Assembly (NCBI RefSeq): GCF_000468755.1
Contig: NZ_AWEZ01000004.1
Location: 1-50,281 of the forward strand
Direction of reading: 5' to 3'
Length of the DNA stretch: 50,281 bases
Source: Olsenella profusa F0195
GTDB taxonomy: Bacteria > Actinomycetota > Coriobacteriia > Coriobacteriales > Atopobiaceae
Numbering within the stretch: the first letter of the stretch is position 1; the number at the start of each line of letters is the position of its first letter. The position numbers were made by a program, and so were the translations under genes. The notes below the pieces were generated by a model. The model was not told the origin of the DNA and made no database searches. It saw only the letters and a list, made by a program, of their open reading frames with translations. Below are positions 1 to 7,738 of this stretch, one piece after another.

Positions 1-5
1 GCGCA

Positions 6-495
6 TTACGTACCCATCTGAGATCCACCATTCCCTTTGTGCCAGGCATGCTTCTGTTCAGGAATAGCCGTACGCTCCTCGGGTGCCTGCGCTCTCCGCT
101 TGAGAACTGTGAGCCTGTCGTTTACATCGCGCATATCCTTGTCGCGTCTCTGCTGCTGTTGCCGAACCTTCTTCTGGGCCTCGGTCGGCCCATACGGCTA
201 CGGAGATGTTTTTTCGCGAGCTCTCGGACATTGGATACGACATGCTTCGCCCAGATACGCTGGAAGCTATCAGCTTTGTAGGACTGCGCATGATCCACAA
301 TGAAGTCTGCGATGACATTGCCTGTGCGGCGTAGCACCATACTCAGCATCGTCGCATACGCCTAAGGCCGCAATGCACAGTCTTGACGTTCTCGCACAGC
401 TTCCTCTCATCCTTGCTGACCTTGTTGGCGTCGGCCAATGCCTCCTCGGCTTTGTCAGCGGTCACGTTGTAGTTCTCGACAGCCCGCTGCTGCAT
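6..495 (-). pseudogene. Decayed coiled-coil protein gene, possible mobile-element remnant
   Basis: Three stretches of protein-like sequence lie in different minus-strand frames and line up as one broken gene. The first (about 495-365) is rich in Ala, Glu, Lys and Asp and looks like coiled coil (for example ADKAEEALADANKVSKDE). The second (about 352-205) contains GNVIADFIVDHAQSY. The third (about 200-6) contains VRQQQQRRDKDMRDVNDRL and ends at the TAA at 6-8. At least two frameshifts (near 360 and 200) separate them, and no good ribosome site precedes the first. The remnant begins right after the terminator of tRNA-Pro, on the side where tRNA-targeting elements insert. I do not recognise the family; a mobilisation or phage protein is possible but unproven. 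Confidence 0.45.
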
Positions 496-524
496 TGGAG
501 TTGGAATTCATAGTGGAACAATAC

Positions 525-559
525 AAAAAACAGGACAAACGAAAATAACGTTCGCCCTG
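525..559 (-). terminator. Intrinsic terminator of tRNA-Pro
   Basis: On the minus strand an 11-bp stem (arms 549-559 and 531-541, two G-U pairs) with a 7-nt loop is followed by six U residues (525-530). It lies 14 nt beyond the 3' end of tRNA-Pro. Confidence 0.85.
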
Positions 560-572
560 CTCAGAGTTCTGG

Positions 573-646
<74 letters not shown>

Positions 647-676
647 TTCGCTCACCTTGCCGGTGCGCGAGTACGT

Positions 677-705
677 AATGTAACACTCCCCTCACCCCAA
701 GGCAA
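677..705 (-). promoter_or_regulatory. Sigma70-type promoter of tRNA-Pro
   Basis: The -35 box TTGCCT (700-705) and -10 box TACATT (677-682) are 17 bp apart and lie about 30 bp before the tRNA 5' end. A 12-bp tandem direct repeat (703-714 and 715-726) overlaps the -35 edge. Confidence 0.6.
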
Positions 706-736
706 GCATGAAACCAAGCATGAAACGCGATTGGCC

Positions 737-904
737 CTACGTGCCCTTGGAGACCACCGTATACTCGCCTGAATGCGGGTTGATAACGAACGAGACGAAC
801 TCGCCTGCGAAGGGATCCCCCAAAAAGCCGGGGTCGCTCTCTCCCAGCGCGCCGTTCAGATAGTCCTTGAGACTCTCGGGCCTCACCCATACCACGCCAT
901 ACAT
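737..904 (-). CDS. Small protein of unknown function (55 aa)
   Basis: A 55-codon frame starts at ATG 904, preceded by AGAGGAG five bases upstream, a strong ribosome site. The product begins MYGVVWVRPESL, is acidic in the middle, and ends FVSFVINPHSGEYTVVSKGT. It has no signal peptide, membrane segment or cysteine. I do not recognise a family. It is divergent from the MGMT-like gene at 1124, with a 14-bp inverted repeat between them, which suggests shared control. The same frame stays open far upstream, but that part reads as the antisense of the MGMT-like gene, so the start at 904 is preferred. That it is a real gene is inferred from the ribosome site and natural-looking composition. Confidence 0.55.
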   Translation of the reverse strand: MYGVVWVRPESLKDYLNGALGESDPGFLGDPFAGEFVSFVINPHSGEYTVVSKGT

Positions 905-1010
905 ACGCACTCCTCTGTTTCGGAACCAAGACCTGGCTATCCTATGGTTGAAGGGTTGCCACCCACGTCGTATTTGCGACGAACAGGAAACTGATATGCT
1001 GAGACTCGAT

Positions 1011-1090
1011 TCAAAGTGTACATTCGATGCGCCTGGCCCTGCAAAAGCCCAGTTGATATTTTTCTCATGTGCTTTAAATGTACACTTTGA
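1011..1090. promoter_or_regulatory. Paired 14-bp inverted repeat over divergent promoters
   Basis: TCAAAGTGTACATT (1011-1024) is the exact reverse complement of AATGTACACTTTGA (1077-1090), with 52 bp between. Each arm is centred on the palindrome TGTACA. Plus-strand elements TTGATA (1053-1058) and TAAATG (1075-1080, 16-bp spacer) could drive the gene at 1124; minus-strand TTGCAG (1039-1044) and TGTACA (1017-1022, 16-bp spacer) could drive the gene at 904. Each arm would overlap a -10 box, as expected for repressor sites. The alternative is the terminal repeats of an 80-bp miniature element. Confidence 0.55.
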
Positions 1091-1123
1091 CGAGAGAACG
1101 CTCCCACGGCAAAGGAGGCCGTC

Positions 1124-1450
1124 ATGTCCGTGAGCACGCGCACGGGCTTTTTCCAGAGGGCCTATGGCATCGTTCGCCAGATCCCTGCAGGGCGCGTCGC
1201 CACGTACGGGCAGATCGCTGCCATGCTGGGAGAGCCCCGCAAGGCACGCTTCGTGGGCTTCGCCATGCACTCCAGTCCTGGCGTGGCCGGGGGCGTCCCC
1301 TGCCACCGCGTGGTCTTCAAGGACGGTGCGCTGGCGCCGGGCTTTGCCTTTGGCGGACCCGAGGCGCAGCGCGCGCTCCTTGAGGACGAGGGCGTGGGCT
1401 TCCTTCCCGATGGCCGTGTCGACATGCACGCCTTCCAGTGGGAGGCGTAG
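1124..1450 (+). CDS. MGMT-family (alkyltransferase-like) protein
   Basis: The 108-aa product matches the DNA-binding C-terminal domain of O6-alkylguanine-DNA alkyltransferases. It has an N-terminal FFQRAYGIVRQIPAGRVATYGQIA segment and a PCHRV motif near residue 65, so the alkyl-accepting Cys is kept; ATL proteins usually have Trp there. The N-terminal domain of Ogt/Ada is absent, as in the short YbaZ/ATL group. The expected role is recognition, and perhaps direct repair, of O6-alkylguanine. AAAGGAGG stands seven bases before the ATG. It is divergent from the 55-aa gene at 904, behind a 14-bp inverted repeat that may be its operator. Family is well supported; activity as a true methyltransferase is inferred from the Cys. 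Confidence 0.9.
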   Translation: MSVSTRTGFFQRAYGIVRQIPAGRVATYGQIAAMLGEPRKARFVGFAMHSSPGVAGGVPCHRVVFKDGALAPGFAFGGPEAQRALLEDEGVGFLPDGRVDMHAFQWEA

Positions 1451-1477
1451 CCGGGGCGCGCGCGTAGGGACAGGACG

Positions 1478-3328
1478 CTACCGGGCGAACTGGCTCTCGT
1501 AGAGGTCGGCATAGAAGCCACCCCTAGCCAGCAGCTCATCGTGCGTGCCCGTCTCGATCACCCGACCGTCGCGCATGACCACGATGCAGTCCGCCCCCTT
1601 GATGGTCGAGAGGCGGTGCGCCACCACGAGCGAGGTGCGCCCCTCCATCATGCGGTCGAAGGCATCCTGCACCTGCAGTTCCGTGCGCGTGTCGATGGAG
1701 CTCGTCGCCTCGTCGAGCAGCAGCACCGTGGGATCCTGCAGCATCACGCGGGCGATGCACAGCAGCTGCCGCTGACCTGCGGAGAGCAGGGCGCCCGACT
1801 CCCCCACCACGGTGTCATAGCCCTGGGGAAGCTGCTCTATGAACTTGTGGGCATGCGCGCGCTTGGCAGCGGCGACCACCATCCCATCCGTGGCATCCAG
1901 CATGCCATAGGCGATGTTCTCGCGGATGGTGCCCTCAAAGAGCCAGGTGTCCTGCAGCACCATGCCAAAGGACTTCCTGAGCGCCCTGCGCGTGTAGCCA
2001 CGCACGTCCGTGCCGTCCAGGCTCACGTCTCCCCTGTCCACGTCATAGAAGCGCAGCAACAGGTTGATGAGGGTCGTCTTGCCACAGCCCGTGGGACCCA
2101 CGAGGGCGAAGCGCCTGCCGGGGGCGATGTGGACGTCGATGTCGCGCAGGAGCTCGCGCCCCTTGTCGTAGGAGAACCACACGTGGTCGAGGTCGAGCCT
2201 GCCCGAGGTCGCCGGAACCGTCAGCGCGTCTGGAGCATCGGGCCCCTCCACCTCGGCGTCGATGAGGGCAAAGAGGCGTCGTGCGGAGGCAAAGGCCGCC
2301 TGCACCTGCGTGACCACGGTCGATATCTCGTTGAAGGGCCTCATGTACTGGGTGGTGTACGAGAGGAAGCTCTGCACCTGCCCCACGGTGAGCACGGAGG
2401 GACGCCCGGTGATGACACAGAGGCAGCCCACGACGGCCACGGTGGCATAGGTGATGTTGTTGACCACACGGGTGGAGGGATTCGTGAGCGAGCTAATGAA
2501 CTGCGCCCGCTCCCCTGCCACGTAGAGGCGCTCGTTGATCCGTTGGAACTCGTCCGTCGCCTGCGCGCCGTGTGCGAAGGCCGAGACGAGCGACTGGTTG
2601 GCCATCATCTCCTCGGTGAGACCGGTCAGCTCGCCCTGGATGGCCTGCTGTTCCATAAAACTCCTGGAGGAATGCCGGGCGATCTGGCCTGCGACCACGA
2701 TGGAGAGCGGCGTGAGCACCAGGACCACCACGGCCACGCTCGCCGAGAGCGAGAGCATGAAACAGATGGTGACGACGATGGTCATGATGCCGTTGAAGAG
2801 CTGGTTGAAGCCCTGGAGCATGCCCTGGCCCACGGCATCCACGTCGTTGATCACGCGTGAGAGCACGTCGCCATGCGAGTGGGAGTCCACGAACGAGAGC
2901 GGGAGCGCACCCAGGCGCTCGTAGGCATCGTTGCGCAGGTCACGCGAGGCCTCATAGGCCAGGCGGTTCGTGCAGGAGAGCGAGACCCACTGCGTCACCG
3001 CGGCGAGGATGACGATCACGGCAAGGCGCCGCAGCAGGGGTGCGAGCCCCACGAGGTCGACCGATCCGGTGCCCAGCATGAGGTCGATGCCCTGGCCGAC
3101 GAGGATGGGCACGTAGAGCTGCAGAATGACCGAGGTCGCCGCCATGACGAAGGACATGACGAGGGACGCCAGGTGTGGCCTCACGTACCGCATGAGACGT
3201 ATGATGACGCCCCCCGAGGAGAGGTCGCTGGGCTCGAGGATCCGGTTGGTGGTGCCGGCACCATCCTCGCCCTTGACGGTCGCGAGCACGGAGGTGGGCG
3301 CGCCACCCCCCGCATACGGATTGGCCAT
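1478..3328 (-). CDS. ABC exporter half-transporter, catalytically intact subunit
   Basis: A 616-aa type IV ABC exporter: an N-terminal region of about 45 residues, six membrane segments (about 45-345), then a nucleotide-binding domain. Motifs are Walker A GPTGCGKTT, Walker B VLLLDEA with the catalytic Glu, and H-loop VAHRLSTI. The signature reads LSAGQ instead of LSGGQ. Its start overlaps the stop of the upstream partner (3328-5064) as TGATG, so the two are co-translated. The partner has a degenerate Walker B and H-loop, so the pair should form a heterodimer of the TM287/288 or LmrCD type. Substrate is unknown; multidrug or lipid-like export is usual for the family. Confidence 0.93.
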   Translation of the reverse strand: MANPYAGGGAPTSVLATVKGEDGAGTTNRILEPSDLSSGGVIIRLMRYVRPHLASLVMSFVMAATSVILQLYVPILVGQGIDLMLGTGSVDLVGLAPLLRRLAVIVILAAVTQWVSLSCTNRLAYEASRDLRNDAYERLGALPLSFVDSHSHGDVLSRVINDVDAVGQGMLQGFNQLFNGIMTIVVTICFMLSLSASVAVVVLVLTPLSIVVAGQIARHSSRSFMEQQAIQGELTGLTEEMMANQSLVSAFAHGAQATDEFQRINERLYVAGERAQFISSLTNPSTRVVNNITYATVAVVGCLCVITGRPSVLTVGQVQSFLSYTTQYMRPFNEISTVVTQVQAAFASARRLFALIDAEVEGPDAPDALTVPATSGRLDLDHVWFSYDKGRELLRDIDVHIAPGRRFALVGPTGCGKTTLINLLLRFYDVDRGDVSLDGTDVRGYTRRALRKSFGMVLQDTWLFEGTIRENIAYGMLDATDGMVVAAAKRAHAHKFIEQLPQGYDTVVGESGALLSAGQRQLLCIARVMLQDPTVLLLDEATSSIDTRTELQVQDAFDRMMEGRTSLVVAHRLSTIKGADCIVVMRDGRVIETGTHDELLARGGFYADLYESQFAR

Positions 3329-5064
3329 CAGCCCCCCACCTCCTCTTTCGAGAGCTGCGAGAGGCAGATCTCGCGATAGAGCCCACAGCCCCCCAGGAGC
3401 GCACGGTGCGTGCCCAGGCCAGCGACGTGGCCGTGGTCCAGCACGAGGATCTGGTCGGCCCGCATGACCGCGGAGACGCGCTGCGAGACGATGACCGACG
3501 TCACGCCACCCGCGAGGTCGTGCAGGGCATGGCGCAGACGTGCATCGGTCTTGAAGTCGAGGGCGGAGGCGGAGTCGTCCAACACCACGATCGAGGGAGC
3601 GCCCACAAGCGCGCGGGCGATGGTGAGGCGCTGGCGCTGGCCGCCGGAGAAGTTCTTGCCTCCCGCCTCGACGCGCCCGTCGAGGCCTTGGGGCATCTGG
3701 CGCACGAAGTCGGACGCCTGGGCCGCCTCGAGGACCTGCCAGAGCTCGTCGTCCGTGGCATCCGCCTTGCGCCAGGTGAGGTTCGAGCGGATGGTGCCCG
3801 AGACGAGCGAGGCCCTCTGAGGCACCACGGAGACGAGGTGGCGCAGCTGCGCAAGCGGATAGGAGCGCACGTCGTGGCCCAGCACACCCACGGAGCCGTG
3901 GGTTGCATCGTACAGGCGTGGCAGCAGGTTGACCAGCGTGGACTTGCCGGAACCAGTGCCCCCAATGACGCCCAGGGTCTCCCCGCGCCTCAGCGTGAGG
4001 GTGACCTCCGAGAGCGAGGGGAGAGGGGCTCCCGCATAGGAGAAGCTGACGTGCCGCAGGGCAAGCGCCGGTGCGTCTGCCGCGACCGTCCGCTCGCTCG
4101 TGCCAGCGTCCGTGACGGAGATGGCGACGTCGAGCACCTCCATGACGCGCTGGGCACTGGCCGACCCACGGTTGAAGAGCACGACCAGGTTAGCCACGTA
4201 GATGATGGCGATGAGCGTCTGGCCCATGTAGTTGACGAAGGCCATGACCTGCCCCTGCGTCAGCGCGCCCACCTGGATCTGCAGGGCCCCCGTCCACAGT
4301 ATCGCCACGACGCCCAGGTTCATCACGAGGAGCGTGGACGGGCTCAGGACGGCCGAGAGCCTGCCCACGGCGATGGCCACCTGCGTCTGTTCCTCGGAGG
4401 CGGCGCGAAAGCGCCTGGTCTCGTGCTCCTCCTGGCCAAAGGCCCGGATGACGCGCACGCCGGAGAGGGCCTCGCGCGTGATGCGCGAGATCTGGTCGAG
4501 CCTCTCCTGCATGAGGCGGAAGAACGGCACCGACTTGGCCATGACCAGCGCAAAGACGACGGAGATGGCGGGCACGCACAGCAGGAAGACGAGGCCGAGC
4601 CTGAGGTCGATGAGCAGCGCCGCGACAACGGAGCCCATGCCCAGGATGGGAAAGCGCATGAGTTGGCGGATGCCCATGGCCACGGCCAGCTGCACCTGGT
4701 TGACGTCATTGATGGTACGCGTCACCAGGGAGTTCGACCCAAAGCGGTCCACCTCCGCCTGCGAGAGTCCCATGGACTTCTCCATGAGGTCGTGCCTCAG
4801 GTCCGTGCCCATGCCCTGTGCGACGAGGGCGGCCATCTTCTGGCAGACGAGGGTCGACCCATAGCCCACGAGGGCGAAGCAGGCCAGCAGCGCCCCATAG
4901 CGTAGGACGACACCCACGTCATGGGCGCCAACACCCTCATCGACCATGCGGGCGATGACCAGGGGCGTGATGAGGTCGAAGACGACCTCGATCACCTTGG
5001 CGAGCATACCCGTGATGGCACGGGCGCGATAGGGCCCGAGGTACCGTCTCAACAGCTCGAACAT
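3328..5064 (-). CDS. ABC exporter half-transporter, degenerate ATP-site subunit
   Basis: A 578-aa transmembrane plus nucleotide-binding half transporter that begins MFELLRRYLGPYR. The ATG at 5064 is chosen because GGAGGG precedes it and because the frame further upstream has no membrane character. Walker A is GGTGSGKSTL and the signature FSGGQRQRL is canonical. Walker B reads VVLDDSA, with Asp replacing the catalytic Glu, and the switch His is Gln (VSQRVSAV). These are the changes expected in the degenerate site of heterodimeric exporters. It is translationally coupled to the intact subunit and follows the ABC-F gene by 7 nt. Substrate cannot be inferred. Confidence 0.92.
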   Translation of the reverse strand: MFELLRRYLGPYRARAITGMLAKVIEVVFDLITPLVIARMVDEGVGAHDVGVVLRYGALLACFALVGYGSTLVCQKMAALVAQGMGTDLRHDLMEKSMGLSQAEVDRFGSNSLVTRTINDVNQVQLAVAMGIRQLMRFPILGMGSVVAALLIDLRLGLVFLLCVPAISVVFALVMAKSVPFFRLMQERLDQISRITREALSGVRVIRAFGQEEHETRRFRAASEEQTQVAIAVGRLSAVLSPSTLLVMNLGVVAILWTGALQIQVGALTQGQVMAFVNYMGQTLIAIIYVANLVVLFNRGSASAQRVMEVLDVAISVTDAGTSERTVAADAPALALRHVSFSYAGAPLPSLSEVTLTLRRGETLGVIGGTGSGKSTLVNLLPRLYDATHGSVGVLGHDVRSYPLAQLRHLVSVVPQRASLVSGTIRSNLTWRKADATDDELWQVLEAAQASDFVRQMPQGLDGRVEAGGKNFSGGQRQRLTIARALVGAPSIVVLDDSASALDFKTDARLRHALHDLAGGVTSVIVSQRVSAVMRADQILVLDHGHVAGLGTHRALLGGCGLYREICLSQLSKEEVGG

Positions 5065-5071
5065 GGCCTTG

Positions 5072-6889
5072 CTATCCCTCCAGACGTTCCGAGAGCCCCA
5101 GCCACTCGTCCTCAAGGCCGGCGATCTCGCGCTCCACGGACCCAAGCTCCGCCTGCTTGTCCATGAGCGCCTGGTAGTTGGCGGGGTCGACCTCCATCAG
5201 CTCGCTCCGCAGACGACCGGGCTCCTCACGGAGCTTGGCCAGGCGGCGCTCCACGGCATCGAGGCGCCGCTTGAGCTCACGCCGCTCCCTGTTGGGGAGG
5301 GTAGGTGCCCGGTGCGTCCGCGCGACGTCCAGGCCGCCGTCAGCGGCGACGTCGCCACGGGCGGGAACCGAGCGACCCCCCTGCATGGACTCCTTCAGGA
5401 GGGAGAGGTACTCGTCCACGCCGCCCGGCACGTGCCTGACGGTGCCATCCAGGATGGCAAACTGGTCGTCCGTCACGCGCTCCATGAGATAGCGGTCGTG
5501 CGTGACGAGGATGAGGGTGCCCGGCCAGCCATCCAACAGGTCCTCCAGCACGGCGAGCATGTCGGTGTCGAGGTCGTTGCCGGGCTCGTCGAGCACGAGC
5601 ACGTTGGGCTCGTCCAAAAGCACGCACATGATGGCGAGGCGGCGCAGCTGGCCACCCGAGAGGTCGCGTACGAGGGTGGGCCACTCGCGCCGCTCGAAGC
5701 CCAGACGCTCCAGCAGCTGCTCACAGCTCACCTCCTTGCCATCGATGACCACATAGTGCCGGTAGCCGGCCACGACCTCGCTCATGCGCCAGTCGTCCTT
5801 GGCGTGCAGCGCGTCCAGATTCTGCGAGAGGATGCCAAAGCGCACCGTCCTGCCGATCTTGACGAGGCCGGTGAGGGGCAGGAGCCGACCAGTCATGAGC
5901 GAGAGGAGCGTCGACTTGCCCGCACCGTTCTCGCCGAGGATGCCGATGCGATCCCCGGGGCCGATGAGCCAGTCGACGTCGTGCAGGACCACGTCGTCCC
6001 CATAGCCGGCGCTCACGTTCCTCATCTCGATTACCTGCTTGCCCAAGCGGCTGACGGCCAAGTGCCTGAGCTCTATCTCGTTGCGCAGCGGTGGGTCGTC
6101 CGCAAGGAGCGCACGGGCCGCCTCCACGCGAAAGCGCGGCTTGGAGCTGCGGGCACGGGCGCCGTGCGCAAGCCAGTTGAGCTCCTTGCGCAGCACGTTC
6201 TGGCGGCGCTCCTCCATGGCGGCCGCCTGGCGGGCGCGCTCCACGCGCTGTTGGATGTAGGCGGAGTAGCCGCCCTCGAAGGGGTCTATGGCGCCATCGT
6301 GCACCTCCCACATGTGCTCGCAGACCTCATCGAGGAACCAGCGGTCGTGCGTGACCACCAGGAGCGCTCCCTCACCCGCGCGCCAGCGGCCCTTGAGGTG
6401 GGCGGCCAGCCAGGCGATGACCCGCACGTCCAGATGATTCGTGGGCTCGTCCATGAGGATGACGTCCCAGGTGCCCACGAGCACGCGTGCGAGGTCGCAG
6501 CGGCGACGCTGCCCACCGGAGAGCCTGCCTATGCGGGCGTCCAGGTCAAGATCGCCCACGAGCTCGTCCATGACGGAGCGGATCCGGGCATCCGATGCCC
6601 ACTCGTAGGCGGGAGCGTCGCCCACGATGGCGTGGCGTACGGTCTCGCCATCCGAGAGGGCATCCGTCTGGCCCAGGAAGCCCACGTGGATGCCGTTGCG
6701 ATAGGTGACGGTGCCGCCATCCGGCTCGACGGTGCGGGCGATGATGTCCAGGAGCGTCGACTTGCCGTCGCCATTGCGCCCCACGACGCCGATGCGCTCG
6801 CCCTCGTTGACGGCGATCGTCTGGTCCTTGAGAACCTGTTTGCCTGGCCACTCATGCGAGACGTGCTCGCAGCCGATGAGAATGCCCAT
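5072..6889 (-). CDS. Uup-like ABC-F ATPase
   Basis: A 605-aa soluble protein with two ABC domains and no membrane segment. Domain 1 has Walker A GRNGDGKST, signature LSGGQRRR and Walker [10 protein letters not shown]. Domain 2 has Walker A GENGAGKST, signature LSGGQLRR and Walker B LDEPGNDLD. The PGND form and the charged C-terminal coiled coil (about 520-600) are typical of Uup. The inter-domain linker (about 235-285) is Arg-rich. ABC-F proteins act on the ribosome; Uup is linked to resolving ribosome or replication problems. It lies in a minus-strand run between endonuclease IV (3 nt upstream) and the ABC exporter. Confidence 0.88.
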   Translation of the reverse strand: MGILIGCEHVSHEWPGKQVLKDQTIAVNEGERIGVVGRNGDGKSTLLDIIARTVEPDGGTVTYRNGIHVGFLGQTDALSDGETVRHAIVGDAPAYEWASDARIRSVMDELVGDLDLDARIGRLSGGQRRRCDLARVLVGTWDVILMDEPTNHLDVRVIAWLAAHLKGRWRAGEGALLVVTHDRWFLDEVCEHMWEVHDGAIDPFEGGYSAYIQQRVERARQAAAMEERRQNVLRKELNWLAHGARARSSKPRFRVEAARALLADDPPLRNEIELRHLAVSRLGKQVIEMRNVSAGYGDDVVLHDVDWLIGPGDRIGILGENGAGKSTLLSLMTGRLLPLTGLVKIGRTVRFGILSQNLDALHAKDDWRMSEVVAGYRHYVVIDGKEVSCEQLLERLGFERREWPTLVRDLSGGQLRRLAIMCVLLDEPNVLVLDEPGNDLDTDMLAVLEDLLDGWPGTLILVTHDRYLMERVTDDQFAILDGTVRHVPGGVDEYLSLLKESMQGGRSVPARGDVAADGGLDVARTHRAPTLPNRERRELKRRLDAVERRLAKLREEPGRLRSELMEVDPANYQALMDKQAELGSVEREIAGLEDEWLGLSERLEG

Positions 6890-6892
6890 GCG

Positions 6893-7738
6893 CTAGCCCC
6901 TCTCATCCGCAAGGCCTCTGAGCAGCGCGATCTCTCGCGCATAGCCCGAAGGCTCGTTGGGGGTCTCCAGAATCATGGGAAGGTTGCGGAGCCGCTCATC
7001 CGTGACGATGCGCTCGAAGCACGCGACACCCAGGTGCCCCTCCCCTATCCTCTCGTGTCGGTCCTTGCGGGCACCGACGGGATGCTTGGAGTCGTTGAGG
7101 TGAAGGGCCTTGAGGCGCCCGAGGCCGAGCACGCGGTCGAACTGTGCGAGCACGCCATCGAGGTCGCCCGCGATGTCATACCCGGCATCGCTCACGTGGC
7201 AGGTATCCAGGCAGATGCCCAAAAGCTCATCGTGGCGCACCCCATCGACGATGCGTGCGAGCTCCTCGAAGCTGCGACCAACCTCGCTGCCCTTGCCGGC
7301 CATGGTCTCAAGCAGCACCATCGTACGCTGACCGGGCTCGAGCAGCTCGTTCAGCCCCTCCACGATGAGCTCGATGCCACGGTCCGCCCCCTGCCCCACG
7401 TGGCTGCCCGGATGGAGGTTATAGAGGTTGCCGGGCAGGGCCTCCATACGCTCGAGGTCCTCGGCCATGGAGCGACGGGCAAAGGCCCGGACGTCCTCCT
7501 TGGCGGAGCAGAGGTTGTACGTGTAGGGCGCATGCGCCACGAGGGGCCCAAAGGCATGCTCGGCCATGATGTCACGCAGGGTGGCGACATCCGACTCCAC
7601 GAGCTTCCTGACGGTGCCCCCACGGGGATTGCGCGTGAAGAACGCAAAGGTCGTAGCGTCGAGTGCAATGGCGGTTCGCCCCATGGCGGCATACCCCTTG
7701 GCCATGGAGAGGTGACAGCCCACGCAGAGCCTAGGCAC
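6893..7738 (-). CDS. nfo: Deoxyribonuclease IV (endonuclease IV)
   Basis: The product matches the Nfo AP-endonuclease TIM barrel, which cuts DNA 5' of abasic sites with a trinuclear zinc centre. Visible family motifs are VGCHLSMAKG at the N terminus, FFTRNPRGG, NLHPGSHVG, LLETMAGKG, CLDTCHVSDAGYD, HLNDSK and DRHERIGEGHLG, covering the His, Glu and Asp metal ligands. The start is taken as GTG 7738, giving 281 aa, the usual length. It overlaps the coaBC stop by 8 nt. A GTG at 7726 would begin just ahead of GCHLS and is less likely. The frame remains open upstream only as a shadow of coaBC. Confidence 0.93.
   Translation of the reverse strand: MPRLCVGCHLSMAKGYAAMGRTAIALDATTFAFFTRNPRGGTVRKLVESDVATLRDIMAEHAFGPLVAHAPYTYNLCSAKEDVRAFARRSMAEDLERMEALPGNLYNLHPGSHVGQGADRGIELIVEGLNELLEPGQRTMVLLETMAGKGSEVGRSFEELARIVDGVRHDELLGICLDTCHVSDAGYDIAGDLDGVLAQFDRVLGLGRLKALHLNDSKHPVGARKDRHERIGEGHLGVACFERIVTDERLRNLPMILETPNEPSGYAREIALLRGLADERG

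Noticed and set aside
703-726. 12-bp tandem repeat upstream of tRNA-Pro as a regulatory array
   Set aside because: Only two copies and no sign of function; probably a chance or slippage duplication.
3406-4905. Long plus-strand open frame over the ABC exporter gene
   Set aside because: Same antisense effect; no motif, and the minus-strand gene has Walker and signature motifs.
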